Below, piece after piece: positions 1-13,734 of a stretch of 64,000 bases of DNA. A program made the translations under genes and the position numbers. Position 1 is the first letter of the stretch. Every line of letters begins with the position of its first letter. The DNA lies in NCBI GenBank assembly GCA_037577475.1, contig CM075194.1:6995992-7059991 (forward strand). Direction: 5' to 3'. This DNA is from Chaunax sp. Z400. Lineage: Eukaryota; Chordata; Actinopteri; Lophiiformes; Chaunacidae. The notes under the pieces are model-generated. The model did not search any database. It saw nothing but the letters and a program-made list of their open reading frames with translations, and was not told where the DNA came from.

Positions 1-2900
1 ATATATGCAGTGGTTCTGTGCAACGTGTAATGGGTTGTAACATAGAGCTATAAAGTGGTGAATGTGTATATGAAAGGTTTGGTAGTAATCATTCAAATGA
101 TCTTACACTGCTCCCCTCTGAGGCCCCATTGTCTTAGTGATGTACATTATAGGCTGTAGATTGAATGAGAAGTGAACCATTCCTCTGTTGCAGAGCTGTT
201 ATGCAGAGAAATAGTTTTAATGTTTGACCAAAACCTTAAGAGGCAGAGCCAGAGAACTGCGGCTAACCAGCAAACCTCAAGAAAAATTAACTGCTCAGAA
301 ATATGAAAAACAAATGCCAACTACAGTTTTCAATCATTCATAAATGGCAGCGGATAAAGATGTTTATGAGGTGGAATAAGAGTTTGGCTGGGCTGGAGGA
401 TTGGCTCAAAGTCCAAGTCATAATTGTGCAGTTTGCTCCAAGTTTAAGAGCAAAGTGGACAAGATTAAACACGACAGTTTCTTCTAGTCTTTGTTGTTAT
501 TCGATAACTACTAATAAATAAAACAACCTGTTTAGAGGCGAGAAAAAGTTTCTTTTGGGCAAGTGAAAAAAAAAATCCTGCGACTGGCACCAAAACCTAG
601 AATCCATCCAACAGTTCTTGTGATTTCATTTCTCTCAAAGCCACAGATGTCAACCTCATGGTGACGTAGGGGAAAGATCAGGCGATCACGAATACCTTGG
701 AAAATAATGCAAGTGTGTTCAAGGGTTCGTGCCAATTCATTTTATTTCACTCAGTTCAGTGTAAAACTTCCAAAACCAATTTTACAAAATGTCTGAGCAC
801 TTTAACCCAAACTATTTGCACACATTCCATTATTGACAAAGGAGCAGAATGAAGAAAAATCAATTACCTGCCCCTCTCATAATGATATCCTAATATACTG
901 TTTATACTGTACAGATGGACGTCTCTTTTCACCTTTTTACTTTTCACAGACTAAAAAAAAAATCAACAGTACATTTTCAAAACAGTCAACTTGAGATAAA
1001 TGTTATTTAGTTAGTTTATATCTCATTATTAAATTGAACAACATTTTAGCAAAGTTTTAAATAATTGTCAAGAGAGTGCTACAGTTTATCTCCATATACT
1101 TAGATACACAAATACACATCTGCCTTAATGTAGTGTGTGCATGCAATCCTCATAAGTTCTGTAGATTTTCTGGTAAGAGTCTATTTCTAGCTTTACACAT
1201 TAGTTTTTTTTACATCAACTACATCTTTTCATTTCAACACATGTGATGTAATAAGCAGACCGTTGGTGTGTTTTCTTACATCCATCTTGTTTACTAGTTC
1301 AAGCTCAGGTTCAAGAGAGCTTTATTGTCAGTGGGACTACATAAAGTGACAATTTAGTACAAATGTGCAAAACAGCACAAACAAAACAAAGAAAAACAAA
1401 ATTGTCTCATAACCATTATACATGTTGTGACTGTTTGTGTACAACTTCACCATAATCCATCCTGTGGTTGAGACATTTCAGTCTGAACCAAAGAGACGGA
1501 CCAACACACTGGCAGACCAACAATGTAATTTAGAGCCACATTTTCAGTCCAACGATTTCTTCCTACCTGTGTTTCCAACTTTACCACAGTATTTTCTGAC
1601 TGAACTGGTGACTCATGGTGTAAATATTATAGTCTGTTTGCTCCATACTAAAAATCCTGTCCTCACAGAGTACGGTCTTTCTCATACTCTGCTTCTGACA
1701 TGGAGTAAACTCCATGCTCTTCTACCTCACGGACCATTAGCTCTCGGAGGCAGATGTGTCGTCTCATATTAGCTCATGCTCGGCTGTCTCTTATGATCTT
1801 TCAGCTATGCAGCTGCTGTCATGTCTGCATTCTCTCATCTCACATTCAGCTTCCTGAAACTGAATTACAAGGAAATTGTACACTTATGGGCAATAGATAC
1901 AACATATTAGGAGGTAGATGGCTGGATGCCATTCTCAGTCTGGACATGTTTGCTACAATATGTTCACATGCAAATCTAAAGCTATATGTTAGTGTCGAGC
2001 TTCATCTTTAGGACTTCATAGTGTTGTGAGGGTGGCGTGGTTTGAGGACAAAAAAAGAGAGGCTCTGAGATAGTTTAGATTTATTACTAGTCTAGTTGAA
2101 CAAGCATCCAGTCATGTTTGTTTCATGTGAATGATTGCAGATGAAAATCACCTTGTCCTGCATGTTAGCTGATTGAAAGATCAACCAAACAAACATGCAT
2201 GGGGGAGGTGTGCGCTGCAAATATCAGGTTGGAGATCAGATAGCTCATTAGGTGTTCAGCTGCAGCACATTAAACAGCATGCAGACATACCTGCAAATGT
2301 CACCTCGGTCTGCTCAAATGCATGTGTGATCCATACTCTTCACCACGCTCTCAGTCCATTTAGTTACAGTTTTCTTTGTCTGTACTTCCTTATGGTGTAA
2401 CAGTGACACTCTGCCAAATGCTGTCAATCAAACACAGACAAACTGGCTGAGACCAAACAAAGACCTTTTATTTTCTTCCTTTTAATAATGAAAATCTATC
2501 AACACATTAAATCCAACTTTGTTTGAAACATGTGGGGTAATGTAAGAACACAGCTTAAACAATAAATGAATAATCATCAAGAAAAGGTTTAAATCTAGTA
2601 GTTTTTAGACATTTCAATGCTGAAAATGTTACATATTATAGCTTTATTTTCAAGTTAAGTCAGCTTTAATGATCTGCTTTTTATTTTCAGGCCACTTCAG
2701 AACTTCTAAACTCAAGTTCTTCTGACTTGAAGTGATGAGTTGAATCAATGTCCAGCTGAGAGGTCACTTAACTCATCAAAATAATTTCTTAAAGGAGCAT
2801 GATGAGCAAATCTCTTTTAAACGTGTCGGTGAACTTGATTTTAACGTTTCCACAACTCATTAGACAACTCTGACCTAATTATTCAACCTAACTCACATTT
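1..2900. other. intergenic, nothing gene-like seen
   Basis: AT-rich sequence with only short unsupported open frames. A repeat-tail-like piece (TTCAAGAGAGCTTTATTGTC) lies near 1,310. No splice-linked exon or RNA gene was recognised. Confidence 0.5.
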
Positions 2901-2919
2901 TTTAAAGGAGCAGGTGCCC

Positions 2920-3410
2920 ATTTGTGCACCTCTCGACAATTAAAACAATCACTAAAGGTGATTTGCTGATATTAGTTGACCCGCAATCCCATCTGCAGAA
3001 CACACACAGACCAGTGGACCCATGTGCACATGGGGACAGGCCTGGCAGTATAATGGTCGATACCACACAGGACCACAGATGGGTTCCCGCACAGAGGAGC
3101 TGGTGGCTGGCTGGCGCCGTGGCCTGGGCGCTGGCCAGATGGGCCACCCTGAAAGAGGCTCAGCCTGTCAGGCCCAAACAGGCTGATCTTATTACTGTGG
3201 GCCGAGACTGGAGTCTGGTTCCACACACATGTATCATCTGGGGAATCCATATTATTATGCCTGACTGTCGCAAGGCTTGTGTGTGTGTGGCTGGTCAGAT
3301 GTTTTCATTGGTGTTCAAACTGGAAAAATCAGGTTCCATGTGCGATAAGATAAGAAAGAAAATCTCATCCCAGGAAAATGGTGCCTTCTCAGGTTACTCA
3401 GGATAGGGGA
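2920..3410. other. GC-rich block with long open frames, function unknown
   Basis: This block is clearly richer in G+C than its surroundings. It holds a 160-codon plus-strand frame (2,924-3,406) and 81- and 92-codon minus-strand frames. No recognisable domain, Kozak context or splice partner was seen. It may be a conserved non-coding element or CpG remnant. Confidence 0.3.
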
Positions 3411-5284
3411 ATGCTGCATGTGCGACCAACAAATATAAAATACAGTTCACTTCACAACACAACACTGATTTTTTTTTACTGCAAATTCAGGTTTTTCAGT
3501 GAGGATCCTATAAACTAAAACCATCTTGTTTGGTGTGAACCATTCATTTAATACCCCATAGGTATTAAAGTAATAAATGTGCAAACATATACATGAATAT
3601 GTTATTCTCAATGTCTTGTTTTTAAAGCCATTCAGAAAAACACAAATACTACCACGTGTAATGAACAAGGAAAAGCCTTTTTTTAATCAGATCATAAAAT
3701 GTTAATGAATAAAGCACTAAATCGTAAAATAGAGCTTGTCTAAATGGCCTTCCCTGTTTAAATAAAGGTGTTGCAGCTGCAGAGAGACTTTGTGAGTGCT
3801 GCTGAATGTGAAGCAGAGTGAGAGCATGCTCTATAAAAGAGTTCCCCGGATACATAAAAGTTTAAAAAGCTGAATTTTTTAGACCAAAGATCTGACAGCA
3901 GCACTGCATTCCTGTTAAAGTAGTCGGGGTAACAAGAATCAGGTTGTCCATATGGAGTCCTATCTTCTTTCACCTAATGGCTGAACTCCATGTGCAGGTC
4001 TTGTGTAGTTATTTTCTGTTCTCTTGTGTCATCTGCTGATATGTTTGAACAGTCAGGCAAATAGATTAAACCTGAAGATTGTGACGCATAAAAAAGGATG
4101 AATTAATCCAACAAGTGAATTACGAATTATGTATATTAACTGAAAATGGCTATATAAATAGAACAAAAATATTTTGGTGATGGGTGGCAGAGTTATGGGC
4201 GATTGGTTGGTCCCCCTCCCAACCAATCCCCCTCCCATTCAGACAGATTTCCCTCCAGCTGGTTGGAAACGGTCCCAAAAGTCAGATCAAACTCTCAAAC
4301 TAAGCAGCACCAATCAAACACACACATTTTATTGTACTGTTTGGCTATGAGAACTGTTTGTAACCAGGCCACTATTCTTCTGAAAATATTGATAATGACG
4401 TTTGACAGTCAAAAATGAGCTGAGAGGCTCCAGTGCCACACCGGGCCACCCGAGGATGAGTCCTACTGACTTTGGTGATCCTATGACTTTTCCTCTTCTG
4501 CCACCATGTAGGAATGTGTGGGAATGATGCTCGACTTTAAATCGACTGAACCAATAATTGTCGAGTGTAGGTAAAGAGAGCTAGTAGTATGCAGTTAGTT
4601 AGTGGGAGCTCCATGACAGGCGATAAGCTCGGAACCACAGGGTGATGCTTTCCTGTGTTTTGTTTGTAATATATTAGAGTTGAGAAGTGTGCATACAGAG
4701 CTACTATCCTGCTCTGACCAACATCTACAAGAGAGAACTCTTATCAATAATGAATTAGTGCAGGTGATGCTGTATGACATTGGGATACACACTAAAGTAC
4801 CAGAGTATGAAGCCTCGTTTTGATCCACTCCAGTTTGCCCAGTTAAAGTTACTGCAATATGCTGTTAAACACATTCACATTCACTTCCTGAATCCAGTCC
4901 AAATTTAACGCCTTCTAATGTTTCAGTTGACAGAAGCCATTCATTTCTTAACAAGACTTTCATTGTTAAACAGGTGCAGGAACAAACTGTGGGAAACTCA
5001 CAGTCTTATGATAATGTTCCTGTACACTTGAAATCTGCCATCTTTTCTCAAGTTGCATTTGGTTTGTTGCAAGTGTTTTTTAATTGAAAAGTTAACTTGA
5101 ATGTTTTTTTTGTGTTACAGTAGTGGATTGTGGTGCTGCCACGGTCCCATTTATGGACTCAGTGGGAGCAGTTGCAGAGTCATGTGCAACACTTAGTGGT
5201 AAAATCCTGCATCTCAGTGCAGTCCAGTCTTTGACTTCATATCAACCTAGTTTGAAAATGTTTACGGTGACCCAGCCTATTAGG
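3410..5284. other. intergenic, nothing gene-like seen
   Basis: AT-rich non-coding DNA. TTGGTTGGTCCCCCTCCCAA and a near-copy, CCAATCCCCCTCCC, form a small local duplication near 4,203-4,236. Nothing else stood out. Confidence 0.5.
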
Positions 5285-5620
5285 TTAACCTATTAACCCA
5301 CTATTAGGTTGATGTTTGTGGTTTTGAGGGAAATGCCTCCACATCTGGTGGATGGATTGCCATGAAATTTGGCAGTGAATTTGATTCACTTTTGTGATCC
5401 CTTAATTTTTCACCAAGCATCACCATTGTGGTCAAATACCTGCCAAACTAATGACATTCAGCATCAACTGTGCTTTGTGTTTTGTGCTAATATGCAAACT
5501 TCAGCATGCTCACAGACTAAACTAAGACAGTGAATATTGCAAATATTATACCTGCTTACCATCAAAAGGCTAGCATTGTGATTCTGAGCATGCTGCTATT
5601 TTAATGATACTCTAAGTGCA
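5285..5620. repeat. teleost dispersed repeat, GGATTGCCATGAAATTTGG type
   Basis: It contains GTTTTGAGGGAAATGCCTCC, GGATGGATTGCCATGAAATT, TTTGTGATCCCTTAATTTTT and GCATGCTCACAGACTAAACT, a string of motifs I recognise as a very common fish interspersed repeat. No open frame. The class is unknown to me. Confidence 0.6.
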
Positions 5621-5639
5621 GCCTCACAGTGTTGCATGT

Positions 5640-7480
5640 CTGTGGACTGTTAGTCTTGTTCAGAATTACATGACAATCATAAAGAGGTGGCTTTTAAAAC
5701 AGGAGCACGATGCATAAATGGACAAAGGTGTAAAATAAAAACTGCAATAAAAAAAAAGCCAATTTTTCCATATATTTTCAGTTGTCATCTAAAGAGAAAT
5801 GTTCACATCGGGACAATGACAAGATAGCACAAAATATGTTTTAATCTGCTACATTAAATGAGGCAGTTGTGACTGAAATTGTAATTACACTGTCCGGGAA
5901 GCTTGACTGGCCAATTTACGATACAAATGTGAGAAACCCTCATCAGTGTTATTTTTTTGTTGTTGCAAATGCCAAATCAGCTGTATTTAGTTGTCATTCA
6001 CTCCAGCCCTTAATTTCCCAGTCACAAACGATGTTTCTACATGAATAATGATAGACTCATATCAAGAAAGCAGGGCTTAATGTCACCTTCTGCCAAAAAG
6101 AAATAGATTTTATCCGTAGTAATATAACCCGTCCTGGTTTTTCCTCTTCAAAATGACAGCTCTGAAACAGGATGAATGAGAACCACCTCCCAAGGTCAAG
6201 GTTATGGTTTGGGCTGATTTAGGCACGGAGGCCCTTCTTATTTTCAGAAAGCATCTTCATTTGAAATTCACACATAACATAAAATCAGGTTTGACTGGCA
6301 GCATGGCGCATGGGGGGGGGGTTGGAATATTCACAGGAGCAGAGCAAGATGGATGGATAGATTTCCTTACTGTGATTTCCACATTTGGCTGATTAAGTTT
6401 ATTATTTGGCTCACGGCTACATTAGCATGTGATTATCCTGGGTGTCCTACACGGTAGGAAGCATATTCAACTTGGTCACCTGAGTCTCTTTTCTGCATGC
6501 AGGAAGAAAAACAACATGGAGGCGTTTGGCCCGGTTCTTTTGGCGTGGGACTGTGTTTAGCTCTGCGGTTCCTTTCAGTCTACCTCTTTTCTCTGTTTCC
6601 CCTTTTTCTTTCCATCCCCTAGCAAACATTTCTCCCCGACTCTTTTGTTTGCCAAGATCCAGGTTGCCATGGCTACCAACTGGTGCTTTATGAGCACCTC
6701 ATCCCTCATCTAAATATTCCTAGTTATCTATGGTAATGAAATGCACACACCATTATCTGGCTTAATGAAATACACTCCATTGTCTATGATTGGAAGGAGA
6801 AGGGCTTTATTTCTCTGTAGTCCTGTGTTGCAGTGTTTGCTGGCTGCGATAACAACTGCACCACCATTGGAGCTCTGGGCTCTTTCAGGCTCTTTTCTGT
6901 TGTCAGCCTTGGACAATAAAGAAACAATGTCCAGTTGATGTGAGCTGCCTTTCTATGCAGCTTATGCTACAGTGGCTGTTTGATTGCCCTAATTGGGCTG
7001 TCTGCATTCTCTTTGCCTCGTGATGGACTCACTGCTGCTGCTGCTGCTGCTGCTGCTGCAAGTTCTGCTTCCAAACCAACGCAGCCCATTACAAAACGAC
7101 AGCAAAATCTCTACATATTTCCCATTTCGACACGAACACAAGAGGCTGCAGAAGCGAGCCCAAGCAGGGATAGAACATCATCATCTATCCAAATTCAAAA
7201 TAGTGGCCTCTTTTGTTGTGGTGCTGTATGTTAGGAAGAAAAAGCCAAATCAACTCCTACCCATACAGCACTATTCATCTGTGCTGTAGTTTTCCATGGT
7301 CTTTGAAACCCTTTTGTATATCTGTGTGGGTTTTGTTTTTTTTAACCATAGAACAGTCTATACTGTAAAAATGTGCATCTGATATCACTTGTTCCCTCCC
7401 AGTGATGAAAAACAAAAAGTGAAAATAATAGTAGGTGTGTGCATCTGTGCGAGTGCATCTGTGCGAGTGTGCCATTGTCT
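5640..7480. other. intergenic, no gene; low-repeat stretch
   Basis: No exon-like frames. 6,640-6,960 holds Alu-free, well-mixed sequence with CCATTATCTGGCTTAATG and CAACTGGTGCTTTATGAG, which could be part of a regulatory element. Not resolved by eye. Confidence 0.35.
7032..7059. repeat. (CTG)n microsatellite
   Basis: Nine CTG units. They create Ala-run and Leu-run open frames that are not supported as genes. Confidence 0.95.
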
Positions 7481-8010
7481 ATTTCCAATTCAGGCCGGGA
7501 TAATATCAGCAGATTGGGTGGTTAAGTCACTCTGCATTTCATGAGCCAGTCCTGTCACTAACAGTTATCTCCTCACTGCCCTCTGAGGAGTTGTCTAGGT
7601 GAAATGATTCTCTGAAGCTCTGAATAATGCATGAAATTACGTAATGCAAATGGAGATTTTATTTCCCCTGCCTCTCGCAGACGCCGGGGCCGGGGCCACT
7701 GTATTAGAACAGCAAAGCAGAAACAGTGGGAGTCCCCAGAGTAAAGGAACTACAGCAGAGAGCGAAAAAGGTCAATGACAAAACCCGAGGCTTCTCCTCA
7801 CATGCAGCTTTATCAAGTATGAGTTGGAGTTATTGCATGCGGCGCGGTAGAATTGCAGAGCAGAGCAGGACATTATTCACAAGGCTATCATGGGAGGCTT
7901 ATTGTGGAGAGACAGTGAAATATTCATTAAGCAACAGCCTGGCTGGTTTCCACACTGTATGCCTGTAAACAGAGACCCAATCAAATATAAATAATAATGT
8001 TGAGAGGAGA
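7480..8010. promoter_or_regulatory. candidate conserved enhancer with POU octamer
   Basis: Balanced-composition, non-repeat sequence containing GAATAATGCATGAAATTACG and a perfect octamer, ATGCAAAT, at 7,644-7,651. A GC-rich GCCGGGGCCGGGGCC segment follows. This pattern is typical of vertebrate developmental enhancers. No target gene is in the window. Confidence 0.3.
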
Positions 8011-10740
8011 GTGGTGCTGAATTTTATCAGGTAAAAAAAAAATGGCACTTGCCTTATATGCACCAAATTAGGCTACACTAAACTCTTGTCAAATGCCTGC
8101 TTCAACAAGTAGATGAGCCTCCCCACTATCTTTCTCTCTCTCCCTCTCTCTCTGTGTGTAGTGGGTAAACCTGAATGGCATTAATTGCCCCCTAAGATGA
8201 CGGGCAGATGAAAGTGAGGTGGTGGTTTGCGGTGGGACATGGGGGCCTGTTACAAAGAGAGGCTGAGGATGGTTGGCAGGTCTCACAGACTTCAAAAGCA
8301 GATAAAGGGTCTTTTTACACAAAGGATCCTCCTTTTTTTTCTCTTTTTTTTGGGGTTAATCTTCAGATTCGGGGGGTTTATTCTTGCCAGCCTCCTCGCC
8401 TTTGTCCACTTTGTGTCAGGTTTTTAACACCAGAGGATTAAATTGCTGTTGCGGAAATCGCTGTTTGTGTTTTCTTCCATCCCGCTGCCTTCTATTGTCC
8501 CGCGACATAATCGACCACTTCCGAACAATATCCGAGGTTCATCTCTTCTCTTTAGGAAGAAGTGAACAGCGGATGGATCTGGTCACCTTGTTTGTTTGAG
8601 GAAACCGTGGCTCAATATGTTGTTTTGTTTAGGCAGAGTGGTCTTAATTAAGTAGCTTTAAAAATAGAAGGACAAGGAGGTGTCACATGGAGGAGCCTCT
8701 GGAGCAGAGAGAGAAAGCAGTGAGCTGCCATTAAATTTAACAAATGTGATGCTGTTTTTCTTCATGCAAACAGAGGAGGTCTAACTGGAGAAAATCAGAG
8801 TGGGAACACAGGTCAGGAGGAATATGTTCAGAGTTGGGAAACGGGGCACAAAGTAAAGCAAATTTTCCCTTCTCTGTCAATTCCTCTGAAGTCGTCCTGC
8901 TCTACACGCCCGGACCTTCACCTACAGCCCAGATTCCTGTCATTCTCCAGTGAAGGTATTGGTCTCCAGCCGCACAGCCAGACCTCCATCTGCCCATGAA
9001 TAGGACCAGTCACATTTCTGATAGCATTTAATGAAAAATCCACCCAGGCTTTGGAGGGGAGGAGGAGGGAGGGTTGGGTTTGAAGAGGAGGGGGTAGCAG
9101 AGGAGTGCTCAACAAAGAGTGCCTTTCACTGGACTGGAAAGCCTAGATTGCTCCCCGCTCCCACCTCGCGCTCTCATTTTGTCTTTTTTGATTCAACATC
9201 AAAAATGTGCCAAATGACTGGGCAGAAACCTCCAGAGGTTTCCACTGTGTGTATGTGAGTGGAAAGTGTCACACAAAGGGGCAGGTGTCTTGCGGTTTAA
9301 GTTGGCAGCGGTGAGGGAGGACACAAAGGTAAAAGCAAACAATCGGTGAGGCCTCACTGGAAAAGATGTGCTCCTTAACTGGTTCAAGCCTGAAATCAGT
9401 TTGTTTCTGTGCGACACAATCATGATCTAAATAATATTACACCTCTTCTAATAAAACGTATCTTTTATGATTTTCAACGAATGAAAAGACCAAAAACAAC
9501 AACGTGTTAGTCCACCAATGCATCCCCATTTCAACCAGACTTTAGGTCAAATAAAGCAGGCAAACATTGAAAAGGAGCAAAGCTGAATTTATAATACAGT
9601 CAAAGAGGACATTTTTACGTCAATCAAATCTAAACAGTTGATTATTGCAACCAATAAAACTGCAGTGTTACACATTATTCTGTTTCAGCCATGAATCTAG
9701 CTAGCCCAACTAAGATATACAGAAGAGCATTAGGGCCATATGAAAATTTCTTTTTAGATTTCTGACTTTAAAGTCATAATTCTTAGATTAAAGTCAGAAT
9801 TCTGACTCTAAAAACAAAAACATTTTATAGAGTCAGTCTAAATTTTTTTTTTCTTCATGTGGCCCCAGACAAGAAAGATGTCTGAGTGTTCAGCACGCCA
9901 ATTTGTTGACAGTAAGAGTCTGATGATTCAAATCAGACTTGGTTCATGGCTCCCTGGAATTTCCTAAGGGGAAAAGGAGAGAGTGCACCTCTGTGTCTAT
10001 GCGTGGATGAGTGAGTCTGCAACGCTGTCAGGACATCCTCCTGTTTCTGCCTCCTTTGTACACAATGCACATCCCAACAGGTGCAACACAAACCTGAGAA
10101 AAGAGGCTTTCCCTCCTCCTCTGCCATCTGATAACAGGCCTCTGCCCTCATTTCTCATTTCTGACAGACAAGACCCAAATGTCTTCAGCATTCTTTGTTT
10201 TTTTTTGTGTTTATTATCACGGCGTTGTTTGCCTTTGGCTTTGTTCCTCTTTAAGGAGGTCAACCATTTGACTCATTTGCTGCTGCAGCTTTTAAACGCT
10301 GAGTTTATCTTCATTTAAATTTCAAACCACAAACCTCAAAGGGCTCGTTTTGCTAATAGAAGAGCACACAGTGTTTCCCTTCTCTGCGCATATCTAAAAT
10401 GTTAATCAGTACCCCGAGTGCTTGTGTCTGGTCTTTGGAGGAATGTGCAACAGCGAGCTGATCAAGAGTCTTCACAGTTTCCCTGGATGCTAGTGTTGTT
10501 TTAATCTGCTGAACGGATGACTGGCAGGGTGTTCTTCTGGGAAACGTCTCAGCTGAAGGGTTTGGTTGTAAAAACATTTCTAAAAGTGACACCGTCTTCT
10601 AACAAGACGACTTATATCAGAAACAAAAAGGAACATAGTAGGATTTATTTTCAAAATAACAGTTATATCTATAGATTCAAAGACTTTTTTTTTTGGAGAT
10701 ACTGTATTCATGCCACAGGGTGAAATTCTTTCTCTGCATT
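8010..10740. other. intergenic, no supported gene
   Basis: Several short frames, CT-rich tracts (8,127-8,156) and a G-rich block (9,050-9,120) are present, but no splice-consistent exon. TTTAAAGTCATAATTCTTAG and TAAAGTCAGAATTCTGAC at 9,767-9,806 form a short imperfect repeat. Confidence 0.45.
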
Positions 10741-10905
10741 TGAAACCATCCCTGACGAGCAGTGGGCTGCCACTACATTACGGCACCCGGGGAGCAAATT
10801 GGGGTTCAGTATCTTGCTCAAGGATACTTCGACTTGTAGACTTGCAGGGGCTGGGGATTCCGTGAACGACTCTTCTACCTCCTGAGCCACAGCCACCTCT
10901 CAGCT
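10740..10905. repeat. teleost dispersed repeat, CTTGCTCAAGGATACTTCGAC type
   Basis: GCAGTGGGCTGCCACTACAT, CACCCGGGGAGCAAATTGGG, CTTGCTCAAGGATACTTCGA and CTTCTACCTCCTGAGCCACA form the motif order of a ubiquitous fish SINE-like repeat. It produces a spurious open frame on the minus strand. Confidence 0.7.
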
Positions 10906-10939
10906 GCCCCTGTGTCAAACTACCAAACCTCCAATGAAG

Positions 10940-11045
10940 CCAAACAATCCTACACATCTGTTTAGCTTGCCTGATCTATGATCCACCCCTTCACAAAGTT
11001 TCATGGAAATCAGTTCAATAGTTTTTGTGTAATTAGGAGAAAGTG
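10940..11045. repeat. dispersed repeat, TTTCATGGAAATCA type, copy 1
   Basis: CAATCCTACACATCTGTTTA, AGCTTGCCTGATCTATGATC and TTTCATGGAAATCAGTTCAA match a second copy at 13,763 in order and spacing. Confidence 0.55.
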
Positions 11046-11489
11046 GGAAAAAAAAATTCCTTGATCCGTTGACTTATTCAGATCAGCACCGGAATTCAAT
11101 TCATTCACTATTTCAATTGTAATCAAATTACTTGGAGTCAACATTTCGTAAATCATTTGCTTAGTTTGACTTTTATTGACATGACTTTTAATTGATCCTC
11201 TGGAGATCTCAGGCTGCCAGCCAGCCAAAGGAATGATGCATCTATTAATTTAGATCTAAATGCGTACAACTATCAGAGCTGTCCTTGTGTTGTCAGTGAA
11301 ACCCTGGGTGATGAAGTTATCCATCTCCACTTGTACCTCTGCCGCAAGAACATACAGATGGTCTCTTTCTGCTTGTTGCCTCCTGAAAATCATCCATCTA
11401 GTAATCTGTCCATTAATCACAATCATAAACGGCAGGTGAACAGGAGGCTTCAGTAACCGTGCACCACTGACAGCTGGATAGTGTAAATG

Positions 11490-12780
11490 TTTAGATGGGG
11501 GCCTGGGGGGGCGGAGCTTGGAGGCTTACTTGTTTGTGCTGGGGAGGAAGCTGCACAACTGGAGCCAAACCTTAACAGACACAATTACCAAAACTCTGGT
11601 GGTTTGGTTACCGGGACAAAAGAAATGCGATGCAACTGGGATAGAGTTACAGTACAGTTGGAGGGATGTAAACACCAGAGTAAGGGGGTATATTTGCCCC
11701 TGCATGGAAACCACTTAGGAGCCCACAGTCCATGTGCACGTCTGAATGATGATTAACTGTAATTACCAAAGCTGTACCTGGCCTGCATGCCAGGAGGCAG
11801 CCCAAGATTAATGGGGCTCTGCTGAAAAGGGAACAAAAGCTCACATTTCGGAGGTAATGAATCGCTCTGGTACTAAGGCGTCTTCACATGGTGTGCCCGG
11901 GCCCCCAGGGAGGTTCATTACAACAGGAGGAATAGATGGATCCTCTGCAGCATTTTCAAACAGGGAAAGCAAGCGGCGAGCAGGAGGAAGTTTTAAATCG
12001 TCCCAGACATCCTGGTTGCTACACAGCCTCTAGAACCAGGAGAGATAAAACCCCTCCTTAGTGCTTCTTCAATGGGTGGTAAACATTACACAGCAAACCG
12101 GCTCGTTCGCCTTGTCTCGCTTTTACACACAGTGCTCAAACAATAAAGCTTGGCATGGTGCAAACTGAGGTGGATTGTATTCTCTTACGTTCATAAATCC
12201 TTTTTAATAAAAGAGAAGCTGAGCTGACATGCCACTCAGCATTATCTATATTAAAGGAAGCAGGTTTCATTTGTACAGGAAGCACACCGTTTGGTAAAGC
12301 CTGGAGGACAAAGTTTTATTACAAGTGTCTCCTGTTATAAATCACTGTCCGAGGAATAAACCGTAGATCAATGGTGACTTTATTTTGTTCGGTGTTCTAG
12401 AGGTTAATCTGCGGTTTTTGAAAAATGCATGACTCGAAACGGAACATGTGTGAAAGACGCCCACATAAGCTTTAGAAGTAAAGGATCTGCAGGAATTGGA
12501 CTGGTGATGGGTGGAAACGGGCATCAATTATTGGAAGTCAAACTCCTTAAGGCAACAATGAGAGGATTTACAGACCGCAACATTTTCCATGTCCTTGAAC
12601 ATGTTACCTCGAGATATGTTGGTCGATAGCAAGATGAAATACAACCTGACTGGAGGTTTTAATGATTGCAACGCACACAGGTCACATATTTCTTGCCTCA
12701 TTAAGTCATGCAAATACTTGAAGAAGACACAAGTTGAGGCATGCCCAGCTTTTGCTTCCTGGTGTGTGCACTGGTGCCTT
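11490..12780. promoter_or_regulatory. candidate conserved non-coding block
   Basis: Mixed-composition, repeat-poor sequence. Stretches such as GGCCTGCATGCCAGGAGGCA, CATGGTGTGCCCGGGCCCCC and GGCTCGTTCGCCTTGTCTCG stand out. No coding support. The enhancer role is a guess from texture only. Confidence 0.22.
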
Positions 12781-13184
12781 TTTGTTTACAAGCTTTGAAT
12801 CATGTTAATGACACTGTGTTCCCATGCAGTCCATTTTTCAATCGATCACAAAGAACAAAATAAAGTGACAATGCGGAGAATCTGTGTTTGTGCACATTTG
12901 ATGGAGATTAAAGAGATGTGAGATTCAACCTTTAAACCACCATTAATCAGGGGAGACAACAAAGAGAGTCAATGCTCCTGTTACCCTTCAGTCTATATGA
13001 ACATAAACATGCACAGAAAGACCTGCACTATTGAATAATCTCTTCAAATATAATGAAACAGGAGTTTATATAATGGATGCTGTTAGTTTTTTGCCACTTC
13101 TTTAAATTGATCAGATTTCATGTAGTTCCCTCTGGAGCCACTAAAGGCTTTATACAACTTTTTACGTCTGCCTAGATTGGGATG

Positions 13185-13500
13185 TTTTCATCCTTGTCCA
13201 TTTGTTAACCCAAAAACTACTGGACGGATTTTCACTTAACTTGTCGGTAGGATGGCCCACGTACCAGGAAAGAACCCGTTAAACTTTGGTGCGGATCCAG
13301 ATAATGGGTCAAATCCAGAACTGTCTTTTATCCATTTTCTTTAACATTGCATTTTTCGTTATTTTCTCTAATAATTCAAAAATTGCTGCACCAATTTCCA
13401 CGATACTCTGGAGCGGTTGGGCATGGATCAGGCAAGTTAAACACACATATGTAGGATTGTTCAGCCATGGTGGAGGCTCTACTGATCTACCTGTATAAAA
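13185..13500. repeat. dispersed repeat, AACTACTGGACGGATTTTCA type, copy 1
   Basis: Typical order: CTACTGGACGGATTTTCACT, GGAAAGAACCCGTTAAACTT, GGTGCGGATCCAGATAA, then GATTGTTCAGCCATGGTGG. The same motif order recurs near 23,650 and in part near 60,010. Confidence 0.65.
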
Positions 13501-13734
13501 TTGACTGAATTGTCCCTGAAGATAAACATGCCCATTGTTTATTTTGTCCCACATTCAATGTCCTGCAGCTGTAAAACAGTGCACCAAATGTGTATTAATC
13601 CGCAGCTGAAAATAGTCCCCAAAATATTCATTTGCTACTTCTATTTGATATGCATTTGCTGAAACCTACATTGCCAAGCTGTTTTCAGAAATTACTGCAC
13701 CTTTTCTAAATGAAAGTATAACTAGAATGCCACT

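Noticed and set aside
6980..7289. Ala-rich and Leu-rich open frames over a CTG run
   Set aside because: They are products of the (CTG)n microsatellite, lack splice partners and show no domain.
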